Shown here one piece after another: positions 7,789 to 15,348 of a DNA stretch of 29,821 nucleotides. Under the pieces are notes generated by a model. That model was not told the DNA's origin, made no database searches, and worked only from the letters and a program-made list of their open reading frames with translations. How positions within the stretch are numbered: position 1 is the stretch's first letter; the number at the start of each line of letters is the position of its first letter. A program made the position numbers and the translations under genes. The stretch is from Streptomyces sp. NBS 14/10 (GTDB lineage Bacteria; Actinomycetota; Actinomycetes; Streptomycetales; Streptomycetaceae), in the NCBI RefSeq assembly GCF_002224125.1, contig NZ_NCSM01000046.1:60163-89983 (forward strand). Direction: 5' to 3'.

Positions 7789-8454
7789 TCAGAAGGTGGA
7801 GGCGATGTCGTCGTAGGTGGCCTCGTCGACCAGGCCGGAGTCGTCCAGGACGTTCTGGTGGTCCAGGACGGTGAGGTTGACCTCGGAGGCGAAGCGGCGC
7901 ATGAGGGTGTTCTTGGTGCTGGCGCGGACCTGGGCGATGGTGACGAAGATCTTGCCGTGGGTGCCGCGCAGGATGTTGGCGAACTTCTCGTCGAAGTCGG
8001 CGCCCTGGGCGTTCTCCAGGGTCCGGACGAAGCCCAGCTGTTCTTCGCTGGCCTCGTCCGGCAGGGAGACGTTCAGTGCCTCGGCGGTGTTGCGGACGAA
8101 CTCGTCGAGCTTGGAGTGGCCTTCCATGATGTGCAGCCCGGCCCGTTTGACGGACTCGCTGGTGGCGTGGGTCTGGGCGAGCCGTCCGGCCGGTGACTCC
8201 CACAGGTTGGCCTGGCGCACCTTCTTCAGGAACTCGATGTCGAGCTTGCTCACGGGGCCGGCCGTGGTGACCACGTCGCCGGGCGAGGCCGGTTTGGCGC
8301 TCGGGAAGTTCGATGACGTGCCTTCCGTAGCGCTCGCATCTCCTCGGGTCGCCCACACCACCGCTCCGGCGATGACGGCCAGGGCGACGAGCAGGACGGC
8401 CGTGATGGTGAGGCTGCGTGAGCGGCCGTGCAGCGAGCGGGCGTGAGCGGTCAT
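7789..8454 (-). CDS. DUF4142 protein with N-terminal membrane anchor
   Basis: The 221-residue protein starts at ATG 8454 (MTAHARSLHG), with GGAGG five bases upstream; this beats the longer frame to 8532. Residues about 15-36 form a transmembrane helix or uncleaved signal (LTITAVLLVALAVIAGAVVW), so the rest should lie outside the membrane. Residues about 68-215 match DUF4142, a four-helix, ferritin-like bundle: DIEFLKKVRQANLWESPAGR, GHSKLDEFVRNTAEALNVSL, LDHQNVLDDSGL. The function of DUF4142 is not settled. The gene is divergent from the Ddn-like gene across about 320 bases that contain two palindromes. Confidence 0.85.
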   Translation of the reverse strand: MTAHARSLHGRSRSLTITAVLLVALAVIAGAVVWATRGDASATEGTSSNFPSAKPASPGDVVTTAGPVSKLDIEFLKKVRQANLWESPAGRLAQTHATSESVKRAGLHIMEGHSKLDEFVRNTAEALNVSLPDEASEEQLGFVRTLENAQGADFDEKFANILRGTHGKIFVTIAQVRASTKNTLMRRFASEVNLTVLDHQNVLDDSGLVDEATYDDIASTF

Positions 8455-8538
8455 GGTGCCTCCAGGTTCCGGGCGCGGGTCCGTCTGCGGGGATGCGACC
8501 CACGGGTCTTGGGCACTCAGCACGCTAGGCATTTAGAC

Positions 8539-8555
8539 AGTGCAACTTTTACACT
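8539..8555. promoter_or_regulatory. operator-like dyad in the divergent intergenic region
   Basis: AGTGCAA (8539-8545) and TTACACT (8549-8555) are an inverted repeat matching at 6 of 7 positions around a three-base centre. It lies 85 bases upstream of the DUF4142 start in unusually AT-rich sequence. Size and spacing suit a TetR- or MarR-type repressor, but no regulator is assigned. Confidence 0.4.
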
Positions 8556-8649
8556 TTGATGGAGTCTGCTGAACGCATGGCGGGCCCTGTCGGGGTCCGC
8601 TACAGTCCCTCGCCCCGGAAACGCAGATCGCCGAGTATGGTGAGACCAA

Positions 8650-8660
8650 GCAAATTTTGC
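8650..8660. promoter_or_regulatory. perfect AT-rich palindrome GCAAATTTTGC
   Basis: Five-base arms around a single T, directly followed by CATAGTCTAAT, in the 8455-8773 intergenic region about 114 bases before the Ddn-like gene. In DNA this rich in GC, such an AT-rich palindrome may mark a promoter or operator. No factor can be named. Confidence 0.35.
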
Positions 8661-8773
8661 ATAGTCTAATCTCCTCGGACGCCAAGAATCTGCGATATGG
8701 CCTCTTATGGGTGGAGTGATGGCAAGGTCCGCAGTGGCGTGCAGAGTCGGCTCGTGAGGAAGGAAGCTGAGCG

Positions 8774-9265
8774 ATGAGTGTCCGCCGAAAGCCGGTGTCC
8801 CCACCGTCGGGCTTGCGCAGGCTGCTGTTCCGGGCCCCGATCCGGCTCTACCGGTGGCATCTGGGGTGGCTGCTCGGCGGCCGGTGTCTGCTGCTCACTC
8901 ACACGGGACGGACGAGCGGTCTGCCGCGGCAGGCGGTCCTGGAGGTGACGGGCCGGGATCTGTCGACCGGCGCGTATCACCTTGCCTCCGGATTCGGGCC
9001 CCGCGCGCAGTGGTACCGCAACATCCAGCACACTCCGCGGGTCACCATTCAGGTCGGTCGGCACCGCACGGCGGCCGTCGCTCAGCCACTGACGCCGGAG
9101 GAGTCCGGCCGCGCGATGGCCGCCTACGCTCTGCGCCATCCGCGCCTGGCCCGCAGACTCATGCGAGTGTGCGGCCTTGAAGCCGATGGCAGTGAGCAGG
9201 ACTATGACCTGATTGGCCGGGACCACATCCCCTTCGTCCGCGTCACCCCGGCCGAACAACCGTAG
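8774..9265 (+). CDS. Ddn-like deazaflavin (F420)-dependent nitroreductase family protein
   Basis: The 163-residue protein has the single split-barrel domain of the F420-dependent nitroreductase (Ddn) family. Visible family blocks are LLTHTGRTSGLPRQAVLEV (about 41-59), YHLASGFGPRAQWYRNIQHT (about 67-87) and a closing IPFVRV. Members bind F420 or related cofactors and reduce nitro compounds, quinones or other substrates; the true substrate here is unknown. ATG at 8774 follows GAGGAAGGAAG. The N-terminal helix FRAPIRLYRWHLGWLL may touch the membrane, as in Ddn. It converges on the MarR gene. Confidence 0.88.
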   Translation: MSVRRKPVSPPSGLRRLLFRAPIRLYRWHLGWLLGGRCLLLTHTGRTSGLPRQAVLEVTGRDLSTGAYHLASGFGPRAQWYRNIQHTPRVTIQVGRHRTAAVAQPLTPEESGRAMAAYALRHPRLARRLMRVCGLEADGSEQDYDLIGRDHIPFVRVTPAEQP

Positions 9266-9472
9266 GAGCCGCGTGGGCGGGCCGCCGTGATCTATCTACG
9301 TCGTGTCGGCCAGGGGGGACCACAGGCGGGGCGCACCCGGGGGCAGCTGCAGCAGAAGACTCCCCAAGCGGCAGCCCGCCAACGGCGGGACGTAGCCACT
9401 CGGGGCCGTGCCAGGGCGAAGCGCGACAGCCGGGAGCCCGGAACCCGGGTGACCATGGCCGCCCGGCCGGGA

Positions 9473-9964
9473 TCACCAGGTCGCGCGTGCTTGCTGGGTG
9501 TCCTCGACGGAGGGCTCGCCACCCGCTTCCGTGAACGCCTGCAATGCCTCGACCAGATGGCGTCGCTGTCCGGCGGGCATGGATTCGACGATGCGTGCGA
9601 TCTCCTGTCGGCGCCGAGCGGTCGCTTCGACCACGATCCGGCGGCCGGGTTTGGTGAGTGAGATCACACTGGTGCGCCGGTCCTCGGCGGAGACGCCGCG
9701 TGCGACCACGCCCGCCGCGACCAGACGGTCGATCATGCGCATCGCGGTCGACGGCTGGACTCCCAGTTCCCCCGCCAGCCCGGAAAGGTTCAGTGGCCCT
9801 CTGCCGTCGAGGACGACCAGCATCCGGAACTGCGGCAGCGTCAGCGAATCCTCGACCGCGGCCAGGGAGCGAGCGGAGACGGCGACCAGTAGACGGGACG
9901 CGGTCAGCAGGGCGGTGACCATCGCCTCGGCATCGGACGCGGAGGTTGGTGAACGGCGCGACAT
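9473..9964 (-). CDS. MarR-family transcriptional regulator
   Basis: The 163-residue protein is a typical MarR repressor in length and order: an N-terminal dimerisation helix, then the winged helix-turn-helix with LTLPQFRMLVVLDGRGPLNL, SGLAGELGVQPSTAMRMIDR and a wing with SAEDRRTSVISLTKPGRR, and a C-terminal helix. ATG at 9964 follows AAAGGG by about five bases. MarR proteins usually bind a palindrome near their own gene and release it on binding phenolic or oxidising compounds. Its target could be the Ddn-like gene next door, but no operator links them and the genes converge. Bases 9266-9472 between the two hold nothing I recognise. Confidence 0.9.
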   Translation of the reverse strand: MSRRSPTSASDAEAMVTALLTASRLLVAVSARSLAAVEDSLTLPQFRMLVVLDGRGPLNLSGLAGELGVQPSTAMRMIDRLVAAGVVARGVSAEDRRTSVISLTKPGRRIVVEATARRRQEIARIVESMPAGQRRHLVEALQAFTEAGGEPSVEDTQQARATW

Positions 9965-10075
9965 ACGCCCTTTCTACCGTCCCGGCCCGCGACCTGGCGC
10001 ACCCGCCGATTCCACGGGCTGAGCGGGCCCGTCGCGCGGGCGCCGCGCGCGTACCGCGGATGGCCGGATCTTCCA

Positions 10076-11449
10076 TCACCAGCCGGTCAGGAGCAGGTGG
10101 TTGAGGAGCAGGGCGAGGATGGCTTGTGCAGCCAGCCAGGTCCGGGGCCGGGTGAGAAGTGCGCACGCGGGCAGCAGCCACATCGCGAAGGGCAGCCAGA
10201 TCCGTTCCGTCTCGGCCTTGCTCATACCGGACAGGTCGGCGACGAGCAGCGCGAGCAGGGCGGCCAGTACGAGCAGGGCGAGGCGTGCCTCGGCGGAGGG
10301 GAGACCGGGGGCGCCTGGCCGGGGGAGGAGGCGGGCACGGTCCCGGATGAGGGTGGCGCCGGCCCGTCGCAGGCCCGCCGCGGTCGCGAGGCCGGTGATG
10401 AGAACCGTGCACGCGAGGTTCGCCCACACCCAGTAACCGTAGGGCCGGATGCCGCCGGCGCCCTGGTAGTAGCGCTCGACCAGCAGCCGGTACGCCTCCC
10501 ACCAGTGGAAACCGGCGAAGGTGAAGGTGGCCGGGACGACCGCGAGCCCGGCGAGCAGAAAGGGAAGCCCCCTGGTCAGGTTACGGACCCGGTCCCAACT
10601 GACCACCAGTACGCCTGCTGCGATCAGTGCGATCAGCGTGAGCCCGTAGGAGAGATAGCTGGTCAGGCCGAACAGCAGCCCCGAGCCGAACGCCGCGGCA
10701 CGGGTTCGGGGCCTTTTCCGCCCCGACACCGCGAGGGCGAGCAGCGCCACGGACCAAGCGGCGATCGCCGCGAAATACCCGTCGGCCGATGTGCCCATCC
10801 ACACCGTGTTCGGCGCCAGCACCAGGAACGGGGCCGAACGCCGCGCCAGGTCTTCCCCGGCCAGGACGCTCAGCGTCACCAGCACGGCGACGCAGGCGGT
10901 GGCTCCGACGGTGATGCACCAGACCCCGGCCCAGCCCCCGCCGCCGAGCCCGATGCGGTCGAGGAGGACGAAGGTGAGGGGGGCCGCCGGCGGGTGCCCG
11001 GCGATATGCGCGGGCCAGTGTTCGGGGGAGTGGAGCAGGATGTGGTGGGTGAAGTCCTTCAGAGCGGCCGGGATGTCGTGGAAACGGTCGATGACCTGGA
11101 GGTACTCGTTCCGGGTGGTGAGGCGGACCGCGATGCCCCGGTGCCAGCCATCGACGAGGGCGAGGGACCACGTCCAGGCCATGGCGGTGCCCCAGGCCAC
11201 GGCCAGCAGCGTGCGCCACGGCAGCCGCGCGGCCAGAAGCGGTCCGTACGCCACCACGGCGACCGCCACCGCCAGGGCGGCCGGGGTGCCGGGCCCGAGG
11301 TGCGGGTGCCAGGTGGCGTACAGCGGAGGCCAGCCGACGAACAGCGTGTGGCTGGTGTGCTGGATGTGGCGGCCGATCAGCACGGCCGCCACGACCAGCA
11401 GGGCGGCAACCACAGAGGCGAGCAGATCACGGACGAGAGCGCGGGTCAC
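10076..11449 (-). CDS. polytopic GT-C-like membrane protein
   Basis: The 457-residue protein has about eleven predicted membrane helices spread along its length and a long first outer loop (about 110-160) containing RNEYLQVIDRFHDIPAALKD, HHILLHSPEHWPAHIAGHPP and AAPL. Polytopic architecture with conserved acidic and His residues in early outer loops resembles GT-C glycosyltransferases, which move sugars from polyprenyl phosphates outside the cell. No DxD motif proves this; I judge it GT-C-like. ATG at 11449. It is divergent from the molybdopterin oxidoreductase gene across 113 bases and belongs to a block with a GT2, a TIGR04282 transferase and an epimerase, which supports a glycan role. Confidence 0.75.
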   Translation of the reverse strand: MTRALVRDLLASVVAALLVVAAVLIGRHIQHTSHTLFVGWPPLYATWHPHLGPGTPAALAVAVAVVAYGPLLAARLPWRTLLAVAWGTAMAWTWSLALVDGWHRGIAVRLTTRNEYLQVIDRFHDIPAALKDFTHHILLHSPEHWPAHIAGHPPAAPLTFVLLDRIGLGGGGWAGVWCITVGATACVAVLVTLSVLAGEDLARRSAPFLVLAPNTVWMGTSADGYFAAIAAWSVALLALAVSGRKRPRTRAAAFGSGLLFGLTSYLSYGLTLIALIAAGVLVVSWDRVRNLTRGLPFLLAGLAVVPATFTFAGFHWWEAYRLLVERYYQGAGGIRPYGYWVWANLACTVLITGLATAAGLRRAGATLIRDRARLLPRPGAPGLPSAEARLALLVLAALLALLVADLSGMSKAETERIWLPFAMWLLPACALLTRPRTWLAAQAILALLLNHLLLTGW

Positions 11450-11562
11450 ACCGGAACGCTAGGCCGCAAGGCGGCGGCCCGGGCGGCGCGCGGCCCAGAC
11501 GTCAGCGTTTCGTCATGGGTCGCGCCCCCCGTTCAAGGGCGGCCCGGGCCTACGGTCGGGTC

Positions 11563-12795
11563 ATGGCACGCTCTCCGTCCTCCCCCTCGTTCTGGCGCAG
11601 CCCGTTGCGCGGTCCCTGGTTCACTTCCGTTCTCGGTGTGGTCCTGCTCGGTGGAATCACGGTGTTGTTCATGACGGGGCTGGTGTCGTACGCCGCCTAC
11701 AACCCGGGCCTGTCGCCGGTGAACGACAAGACACCGGACAAGGGGATCCTCGGCTTCTACCTCTTCCCCTGGCCGACCGACCCGCCCTGGCTGTACCGGC
11801 TCACCCAGGGCGTCCACGTCACGCTCGGCATCACGCTCATCCCCGTCCTGCTGGCGAAGCTGTGGTCGGTGGTGCCGAAGCTGTTCGCGCTGCCGCCGGC
11901 GCGCTCACTCACCCATGCGCTGGAGCGGATCTCACTGCTACTGCTGGTCGGCGGTGTGCTGTTCGAGTTCATCACCGGCGTGCTCAACGTCCAGCTCGAC
12001 TACGTCTTTCCCGGATCTTTCTACCCGCTGCACTTCTACGGCGCGTGGGTGTTCTTCACCGCGTTCGTCGTACACGTGGTGCTGCGGGCACCGGCGGCCG
12101 TGCGCACACTCCGCACCGGGCTGCGGGAAGGACAGCCGGCGTCCGAGCTGACATCCCCGCGGCCCGATCCGCCGACAGTCTCCCGACGCGGGGCGCTGTG
12201 GCTGGTCGGGGGCGGCTCGCTGCTGCTGTTCGGGACAACGGCGGGGCAGAGTTTCGACGGGCTGCGGGCGACAGCCCTCCTGGCGCCGCACGGTGGCGCC
12301 GATCCCGGCAGCGGTCCCGGCGGCTTCCAGATCAACAAGACGGCCGCGTACGCGGGGATCGAGGCCACGGAAACAAGTGAGGAGGCGTGGCGGCTGACCG
12401 TCACCGGGCGCTCGGGGACCGTTCGGCTGAGCCGGGCCGACCTGCTGCGACTGCCCCTGCACAGCTCGGCACTGCCCATCGCCTGCGTGGAGGGCTGGTC
12501 GACTTCCGACCAGTGGTGGAGGGGGGTACGGCTGCGGGACCTCGCCGTCCTCGCCGGATACGACGCGGACGCGGTGCCCGACGTCCTGGTGGAGTCCCTC
12601 CAGCGACGCGGCGCCTTCCGCCGGGCCGCCCTGCGCGCCAACCAGGTGGCGGACCCGCGCTCCCTCCTCGCCCTGTACGTGAACGGAGAGCCGCTGACCC
12701 CCGACCACGGCTACCCCGCCCGGGTCATCGTGCCCGCGGCGCCCGGTGTGCTCAACACCAAGTGGGTGTCCCGGATGACGTTCGGAGACCTCTGA
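11563..12795 (+). CDS. membrane-bound molybdopterin-dependent oxidoreductase (cytochrome b561-like + Oxidored_molyb fusion)
   Basis: The 410-residue protein has four N-terminal helices (about 20-42, 82-102, 120-142, 155-175) with His85, His157 and His171 as possible heme ligands, as in cytochrome b561/hydrogenase b-type domains. A fifth helix (about 210-226) is preceded by SRRGALWLVGG, which resembles a twin-arginine motif. The soluble domain (about 245-410) is of the sulfite-oxidase/YedY type, with Cys308 in PIACVEGWS as the expected molybdenum ligand. Electrons could pass between quinone, heme and the molybdenum site outside the cell. The substrate is unknown. ATG at 11515 is an alternative start; neither has a strong ribosome site. 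It is coupled to the next gene. Confidence 0.88.
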   Translation: MARSPSSPSFWRSPLRGPWFTSVLGVVLLGGITVLFMTGLVSYAAYNPGLSPVNDKTPDKGILGFYLFPWPTDPPWLYRLTQGVHVTLGITLIPVLLAKLWSVVPKLFALPPARSLTHALERISLLLLVGGVLFEFITGVLNVQLDYVFPGSFYPLHFYGAWVFFTAFVVHVVLRAPAAVRTLRTGLREGQPASELTSPRPDPPTVSRRGALWLVGGGSLLLFGTTAGQSFDGLRATALLAPHGGADPGSGPGGFQINKTAAYAGIEATETSEEAWRLTVTGRSGTVRLSRADLLRLPLHSSALPIACVEGWSTSDQWWRGVRLRDLAVLAGYDADAVPDVLVESLQRRGAFRRAALRANQVADPRSLLALYVNGEPLTPDHGYPARVIVPAAPGVLNTKWVSRMTFGDL

Positions 12796-13256
12796 TGAAA
12801 AGACGGCTCCCTCCCCTCGGCAGCCCGCGCCAACTTCCCCTCCTGGCCTGCTCGTTCGCGCTGGTCGGCTACTCGGGGGCGCGGCTGCTCGCGGGCGATT
12901 GGTTCGGGGTGGCGCTGTGGTTCGTGGGTGCGGCCGTCCTCCACGACCTGGTGCTGCTGCCGCTGTACGCGGTGGCTGACCGGACGGCCGTACGGGCGCT
13001 CGGCGTGGTGGGCCGCCGGGAGTGGGCCATGCACGTGCGTGTACCGGCCGTCCTGTCCGGGCTGCTGTTGCTGGTGTGGTTCCCGCTGATCAGCGGGCAG
13101 GCGGCGGGCCGTTACCGATCCGCCACCGGGCTCTCGGCGGATGGTTTCCTCGTCCGCTGGCTGCTGATCACGGCCGTGCTGTTCGGCGGCTCGGGGCTGC
13201 TGCTGGTGCTGCGGCTGCGCAGGGCGACGAAGCAGCGGCCGCCGACCGTCCACTGA
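12795..13256 (+). CDS. four-helix membrane protein coupled to the molybdopterin oxidoreductase
   Basis: ATG at 12795 shares its A with the TGA stop of the oxidoreductase gene (TGATG), a sign of translational coupling. The 153-residue product has four hydrophobic helices: LPLLACSFALVGYSGARLL, VALWFVGAAVLHDLVLLPLY, VPAVLSGLLLLVWFPLIS and LLITAVLFGGSGLLLVLRL. His in AVLHDLVLLP is the only obvious candidate ligand. I do not recognise a named family; it may be an assembly or electron-transfer partner of the oxidoreductase. Its last 145 bases overlap the 3' end of the convergent methyltransferase gene. Confidence 0.75.
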   Translation: MKRRLPPLGSPRQLPLLACSFALVGYSGARLLAGDWFGVALWFVGAAVLHDLVLLPLYAVADRTAVRALGVVGRREWAMHVRVPAVLSGLLLLVWFPLISGQAAGRYRSATGLSADGFLVRWLLITAVLFGGSGLLLVLRLRRATKQRPPTVH

Positions 13257-13894
13257 CCGATGGCACGCCACCCGGAGCGGTCCGCGTGGCGCAGCAGGGC
13301 CGGGGTGCCCAGGCGGGCCCAGGGGAACGGGGTACCGGTGCTGTGCCCCGTGCCCGAGACACGGAGGACCTGGACACGGACGCGTTCGTCGACGTCCACG
13401 GGCGCCGTCTCGGCAATCAGCAGCCCATGTGGGGCGAGCAGTTGGGCCAGCCGGTGGAGCAGGGCGCGCGGGTCGCCGCCGATGCCGATGTTGCCGTCCA
13501 TGAGCAGGGCCGTGCCCCAGCGGCCCTCGCCGGGGACCGAGTCGAAGACGGAGCGGCACAGCGCTGACCCGCCGAGCCGAACGGTCCGGTCGACGGCGGC
13601 CTCGCTGACGTCTATGCCGAGGGCTCGTCGCCCCTGCGCGGCGAGCGCCGCCACCAGTCGCCCGGGCCCGCATCCCACGTCGAGCACGGCGCCTTCGCAG
13701 CGGCCGAGCACCTCCAGATCGACCGCGTCGGCGGCCGCGCACCACCGTTCCACCTCCAGCGGCAGCAGCCATCCGTCCGTCCGCCGTAGGAAGAGCGGGC
13801 CGCGACCGGTGCGCAGGGCGTGGGAGTAGGGGTCGTCCGCGCTCCAGGGGGGCGTGGCCGGTGGTGAGATCGAGATGTCGTGCGTCGTGCTCAT
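13112..13894 (-). CDS. class I SAM-dependent methyltransferase
   Basis: The 260-residue protein has the SAM-binding motif VLDVGCGPGRLVAALAAQGR (about 70-89), acidic GIDVSEAAV after it, and a motif with WGTALLMDGNIGIGGDP before LLAPHGLLIAETAP. The Rossmann fold is complete up to about residue 228 (GGRCFVALRSR). The remaining 32 residues are polar, unlike the fold, and are encoded opposite the end of the 153-residue membrane protein gene. ATG at 13894 overlaps the stop of the upstream DUF2064 gene by four bases (ATGA), so the two are co-translated. In this context it probably methylates a sugar, lipid or small molecule of the glycan pathway. Confidence 0.88.
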   Translation of the reverse strand: MSTTHDISISPPATPPWSADDPYSHALRTGRGPLFLRRTDGWLLPLEVERWCAAADAVDLEVLGRCEGAVLDVGCGPGRLVAALAAQGRRALGIDVSEAAVDRTVRLGGSALCRSVFDSVPGEGRWGTALLMDGNIGIGGDPRALLHRLAQLLAPHGLLIAETAPVDVDERVRVQVLRVSGTGHSTGTPFPWARLGTPALLRHADRSGWRAIGQWTVGGRCFVALRSRSTSSSPEPPNSTAVISSQRTRKPSAESPVADR

Positions 13895-14532
13895 CGGCCC
13901 GTGACCTCCGTGAGCCGGGCGAACTCGGCGGCGAACCGGCCGTGCGGAGCGGACGCCGCGACGGCCTCGGCGTCCAGGGCCGTGTCGACGTCGCGCAGGC
14001 GGGGCAGATCGCGTACGCGCAGGCCCGCCGCGACGAGCCGTTCTCGCTGGACGGCTCCTGTCACGGCCGTCGACATGGGCACGCCTCGCAGCAGGCCGGG
14101 ATCAGGGTCGGCGAGTCCCAGGGTCCAGAAGCCCCCGTCCTCGGCGGGGCCGATCCACGCGTCGCAGTCGGCGAAGTCCACGGTGAGGAGTTCGGGTGTC
14201 ACCTGGGGGGTGTCCATTCCGATCAGCAGCGCCGGGCCGTCGCACCCGGCGAAGGCGTCCGCCAGCCGCTCGTCCAGCCCGCCCGCGCACTGCGGTACCA
14301 CCTCGAAGCCGGGCGGCAGCCAGTCGCCCGGTGCCCCGTCGAGCACGAGGACACGCCGGGACGCGGGGGTCACCGCCACGGTGTGCAGGGTGTCCGAGAG
14401 AGCCGCCTCGGCGAGGGCCGCCGCCTCCGGAGGGGTGAAGGGAGGGGTCAGCCGGGTCTTCACCCGCCCCGGCCGCGGCTCCTTGGCGATCACCAGCAGC
14501 GTGGCCGGCATGGTCGTAATCGGCACGGTCAA
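13891..14532 (-). CDS. TIGR04282/DUF2064 family glycosyltransferase-like protein
   Basis: The 213-residue protein begins with LLVIAKEPRPGRVKTRL and contains LLIGMDTPQVTPELL and IGPAEDGGFWTLGL, all hallmarks of the DUF2064/TIGR04282 family (nucleotide-diphospho-sugar transferase fold; named for genes found beside radical-SAM/selenodomain systems). The family is thought to handle nucleotide sugars; its reaction is not well established. The frame opens with TTG at 14532, which overlaps the GT2 stop by four bases; GTG at 14526 or ATG at 14511 are alternative starts. GAGGGG lies just upstream. It sits between GT2 and methyltransferase genes in one minus-strand operon. Confidence 0.85.
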   Translation of the reverse strand: MTVPITTMPATLLVIAKEPRPGRVKTRLTPPFTPPEAAALAEAALSDTLHTVAVTPASRRVLVLDGAPGDWLPPGFEVVPQCAGGLDERLADAFAGCDGPALLIGMDTPQVTPELLTVDFADCDAWIGPAEDGGFWTLGLADPDPGLLRGVPMSTAVTGAVQRERLVAAGLRVRDLPRLRDVDTALDAEAVAASAPHGRFAAEFARLTEVTGR

Positions 14533-15233
14533 CGAGGGACCCCTCCTCCTGCGGATGATGTGGTCGGTTCAGCCAGCACCCGGCGCATGTCGCGCACCGC
14601 CTGCCATGTGCCGCGCCAGGTGCCCGTCACCTTGGAGGCGCCGGTGCGCGGCAGGTACGGGACGTCGTGCTCGGTGATCCGCCACCCGGCGTCGGCGGCC
14701 CGCACGACCATCTGCAGTGGATAGCCACTGCGCCGGTCCGTGAGGCCGAGGGCCAGCAACGCCTCGCGGCGGGCCGCGCGCAGCGGGCCGAGGTCGTGCA
14801 GGCGCAGTCCGGTGCGGCGGCGCAGCATCCGGGCGAGTGCGAGGTTGCCGACTCGGGCGTGGGCCGGCCACGCGCCCCACCCCCGGGGGCGTCGTCGGCC
14901 GAGCACCAGATCGGCGGCTCCGGCGCGCACCTCGCGCACGAATGGCAACAACAGCGACGGGTCGAGGGACGCGTCGCAGTCGCAGAAGCACACCACGTCG
15001 GCGGTGGCGGCGGTCAGCCCCGCGTGGCAGGCGGCGCCGAAACCGCGGCGCGGCTCGTGGACAACCAACGCGCCCAGCTCGCGGGCCAGCTCCGCCGAGC
15101 CGTCGGTCGATCCGTTGTCGACGACGAGGGCGCGCCAGCCGTGCGGGATGCGGGCGAGCACCCACGGGAGGGCGTCGGCCTCGTTCAGGCAGGGCAGGAC
15201 CACATCGACGTCCAATGCTGTGGGAGAGGTCAT
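14529..15233 (-). CDS. GT2-family glycosyltransferase (dolichol-phosphate-sugar-synthase-like)
   Basis: The 234-residue GT-A fold protein has VDVVLPCLNEADALPWVL at the N-terminus, ALVVDNGSTDGSAEL, the metal-binding region VCFCDCDASLDPSLL and an LHDLGPLRAARREALLALGL block. This order is that of GT2 enzymes such as polyprenyl-phosphate sugar synthases, which charge a lipid carrier in the cytoplasm. No C-terminal membrane helices are present, so it is soluble or peripheral. ATG at 15233 was chosen because the family N-terminus begins there; the long upstream frame is antisense to the response regulator gene. First gene of the GT2-DUF2064-methyltransferase operon, divergent from the response regulator gene. 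The GT-C-like protein could use its product. Confidence 0.88.
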   Translation of the reverse strand: MTSPTALDVDVVLPCLNEADALPWVLARIPHGWRALVVDNGSTDGSAELARELGALVVHEPRRGFGAACHAGLTAATADVVCFCDCDASLDPSLLLPFVREVRAGAADLVLGRRRPRGWGAWPAHARVGNLALARMLRRRTGLRLHDLGPLRAARREALLALGLTDRRSGYPLQMVVRAADAGWRITEHDVPYLPRTGASKVTGTWRGTWQAVRDMRRVLAEPTTSSAGGGVPR

Positions 15234-15281
15234 CACGGCTCTCACCCTACGGGCGCGAAAGGTGCATTCCGGACTTCGGGT

Positions 15282-15292
15282 CCTTACGAAAC
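15282..15292 (-). promoter_or_regulatory. possible regulator site GTTTCGTAAGG in the divergent promoter region
   Basis: In the 115-base gap between the GT2 and response regulator genes, GTTTCGTAAGG is read on the minus strand. GTTTCGTCATGG occurs at 11507-11518, in front of the molybdopterin oxidoreductase gene. The shared GTTTCGT could be a site for the local response regulator. Two copies are weak evidence. Confidence 0.2.
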
Positions 15293-15348
15293 ACGGACGT
15301 CGGCAGTGGGAGGCGGCGTCAGAGGGGACGCGGTGCGAGGCTGGCTGC

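Noticed and set aside
10097..11674. 525-residue plus-strand frame
   Set aside because: It is antisense to the GT-C-like gene, rich in Gly, Pro, Arg and Glu, and has no family motif. It is a product of GC-rich codon use.
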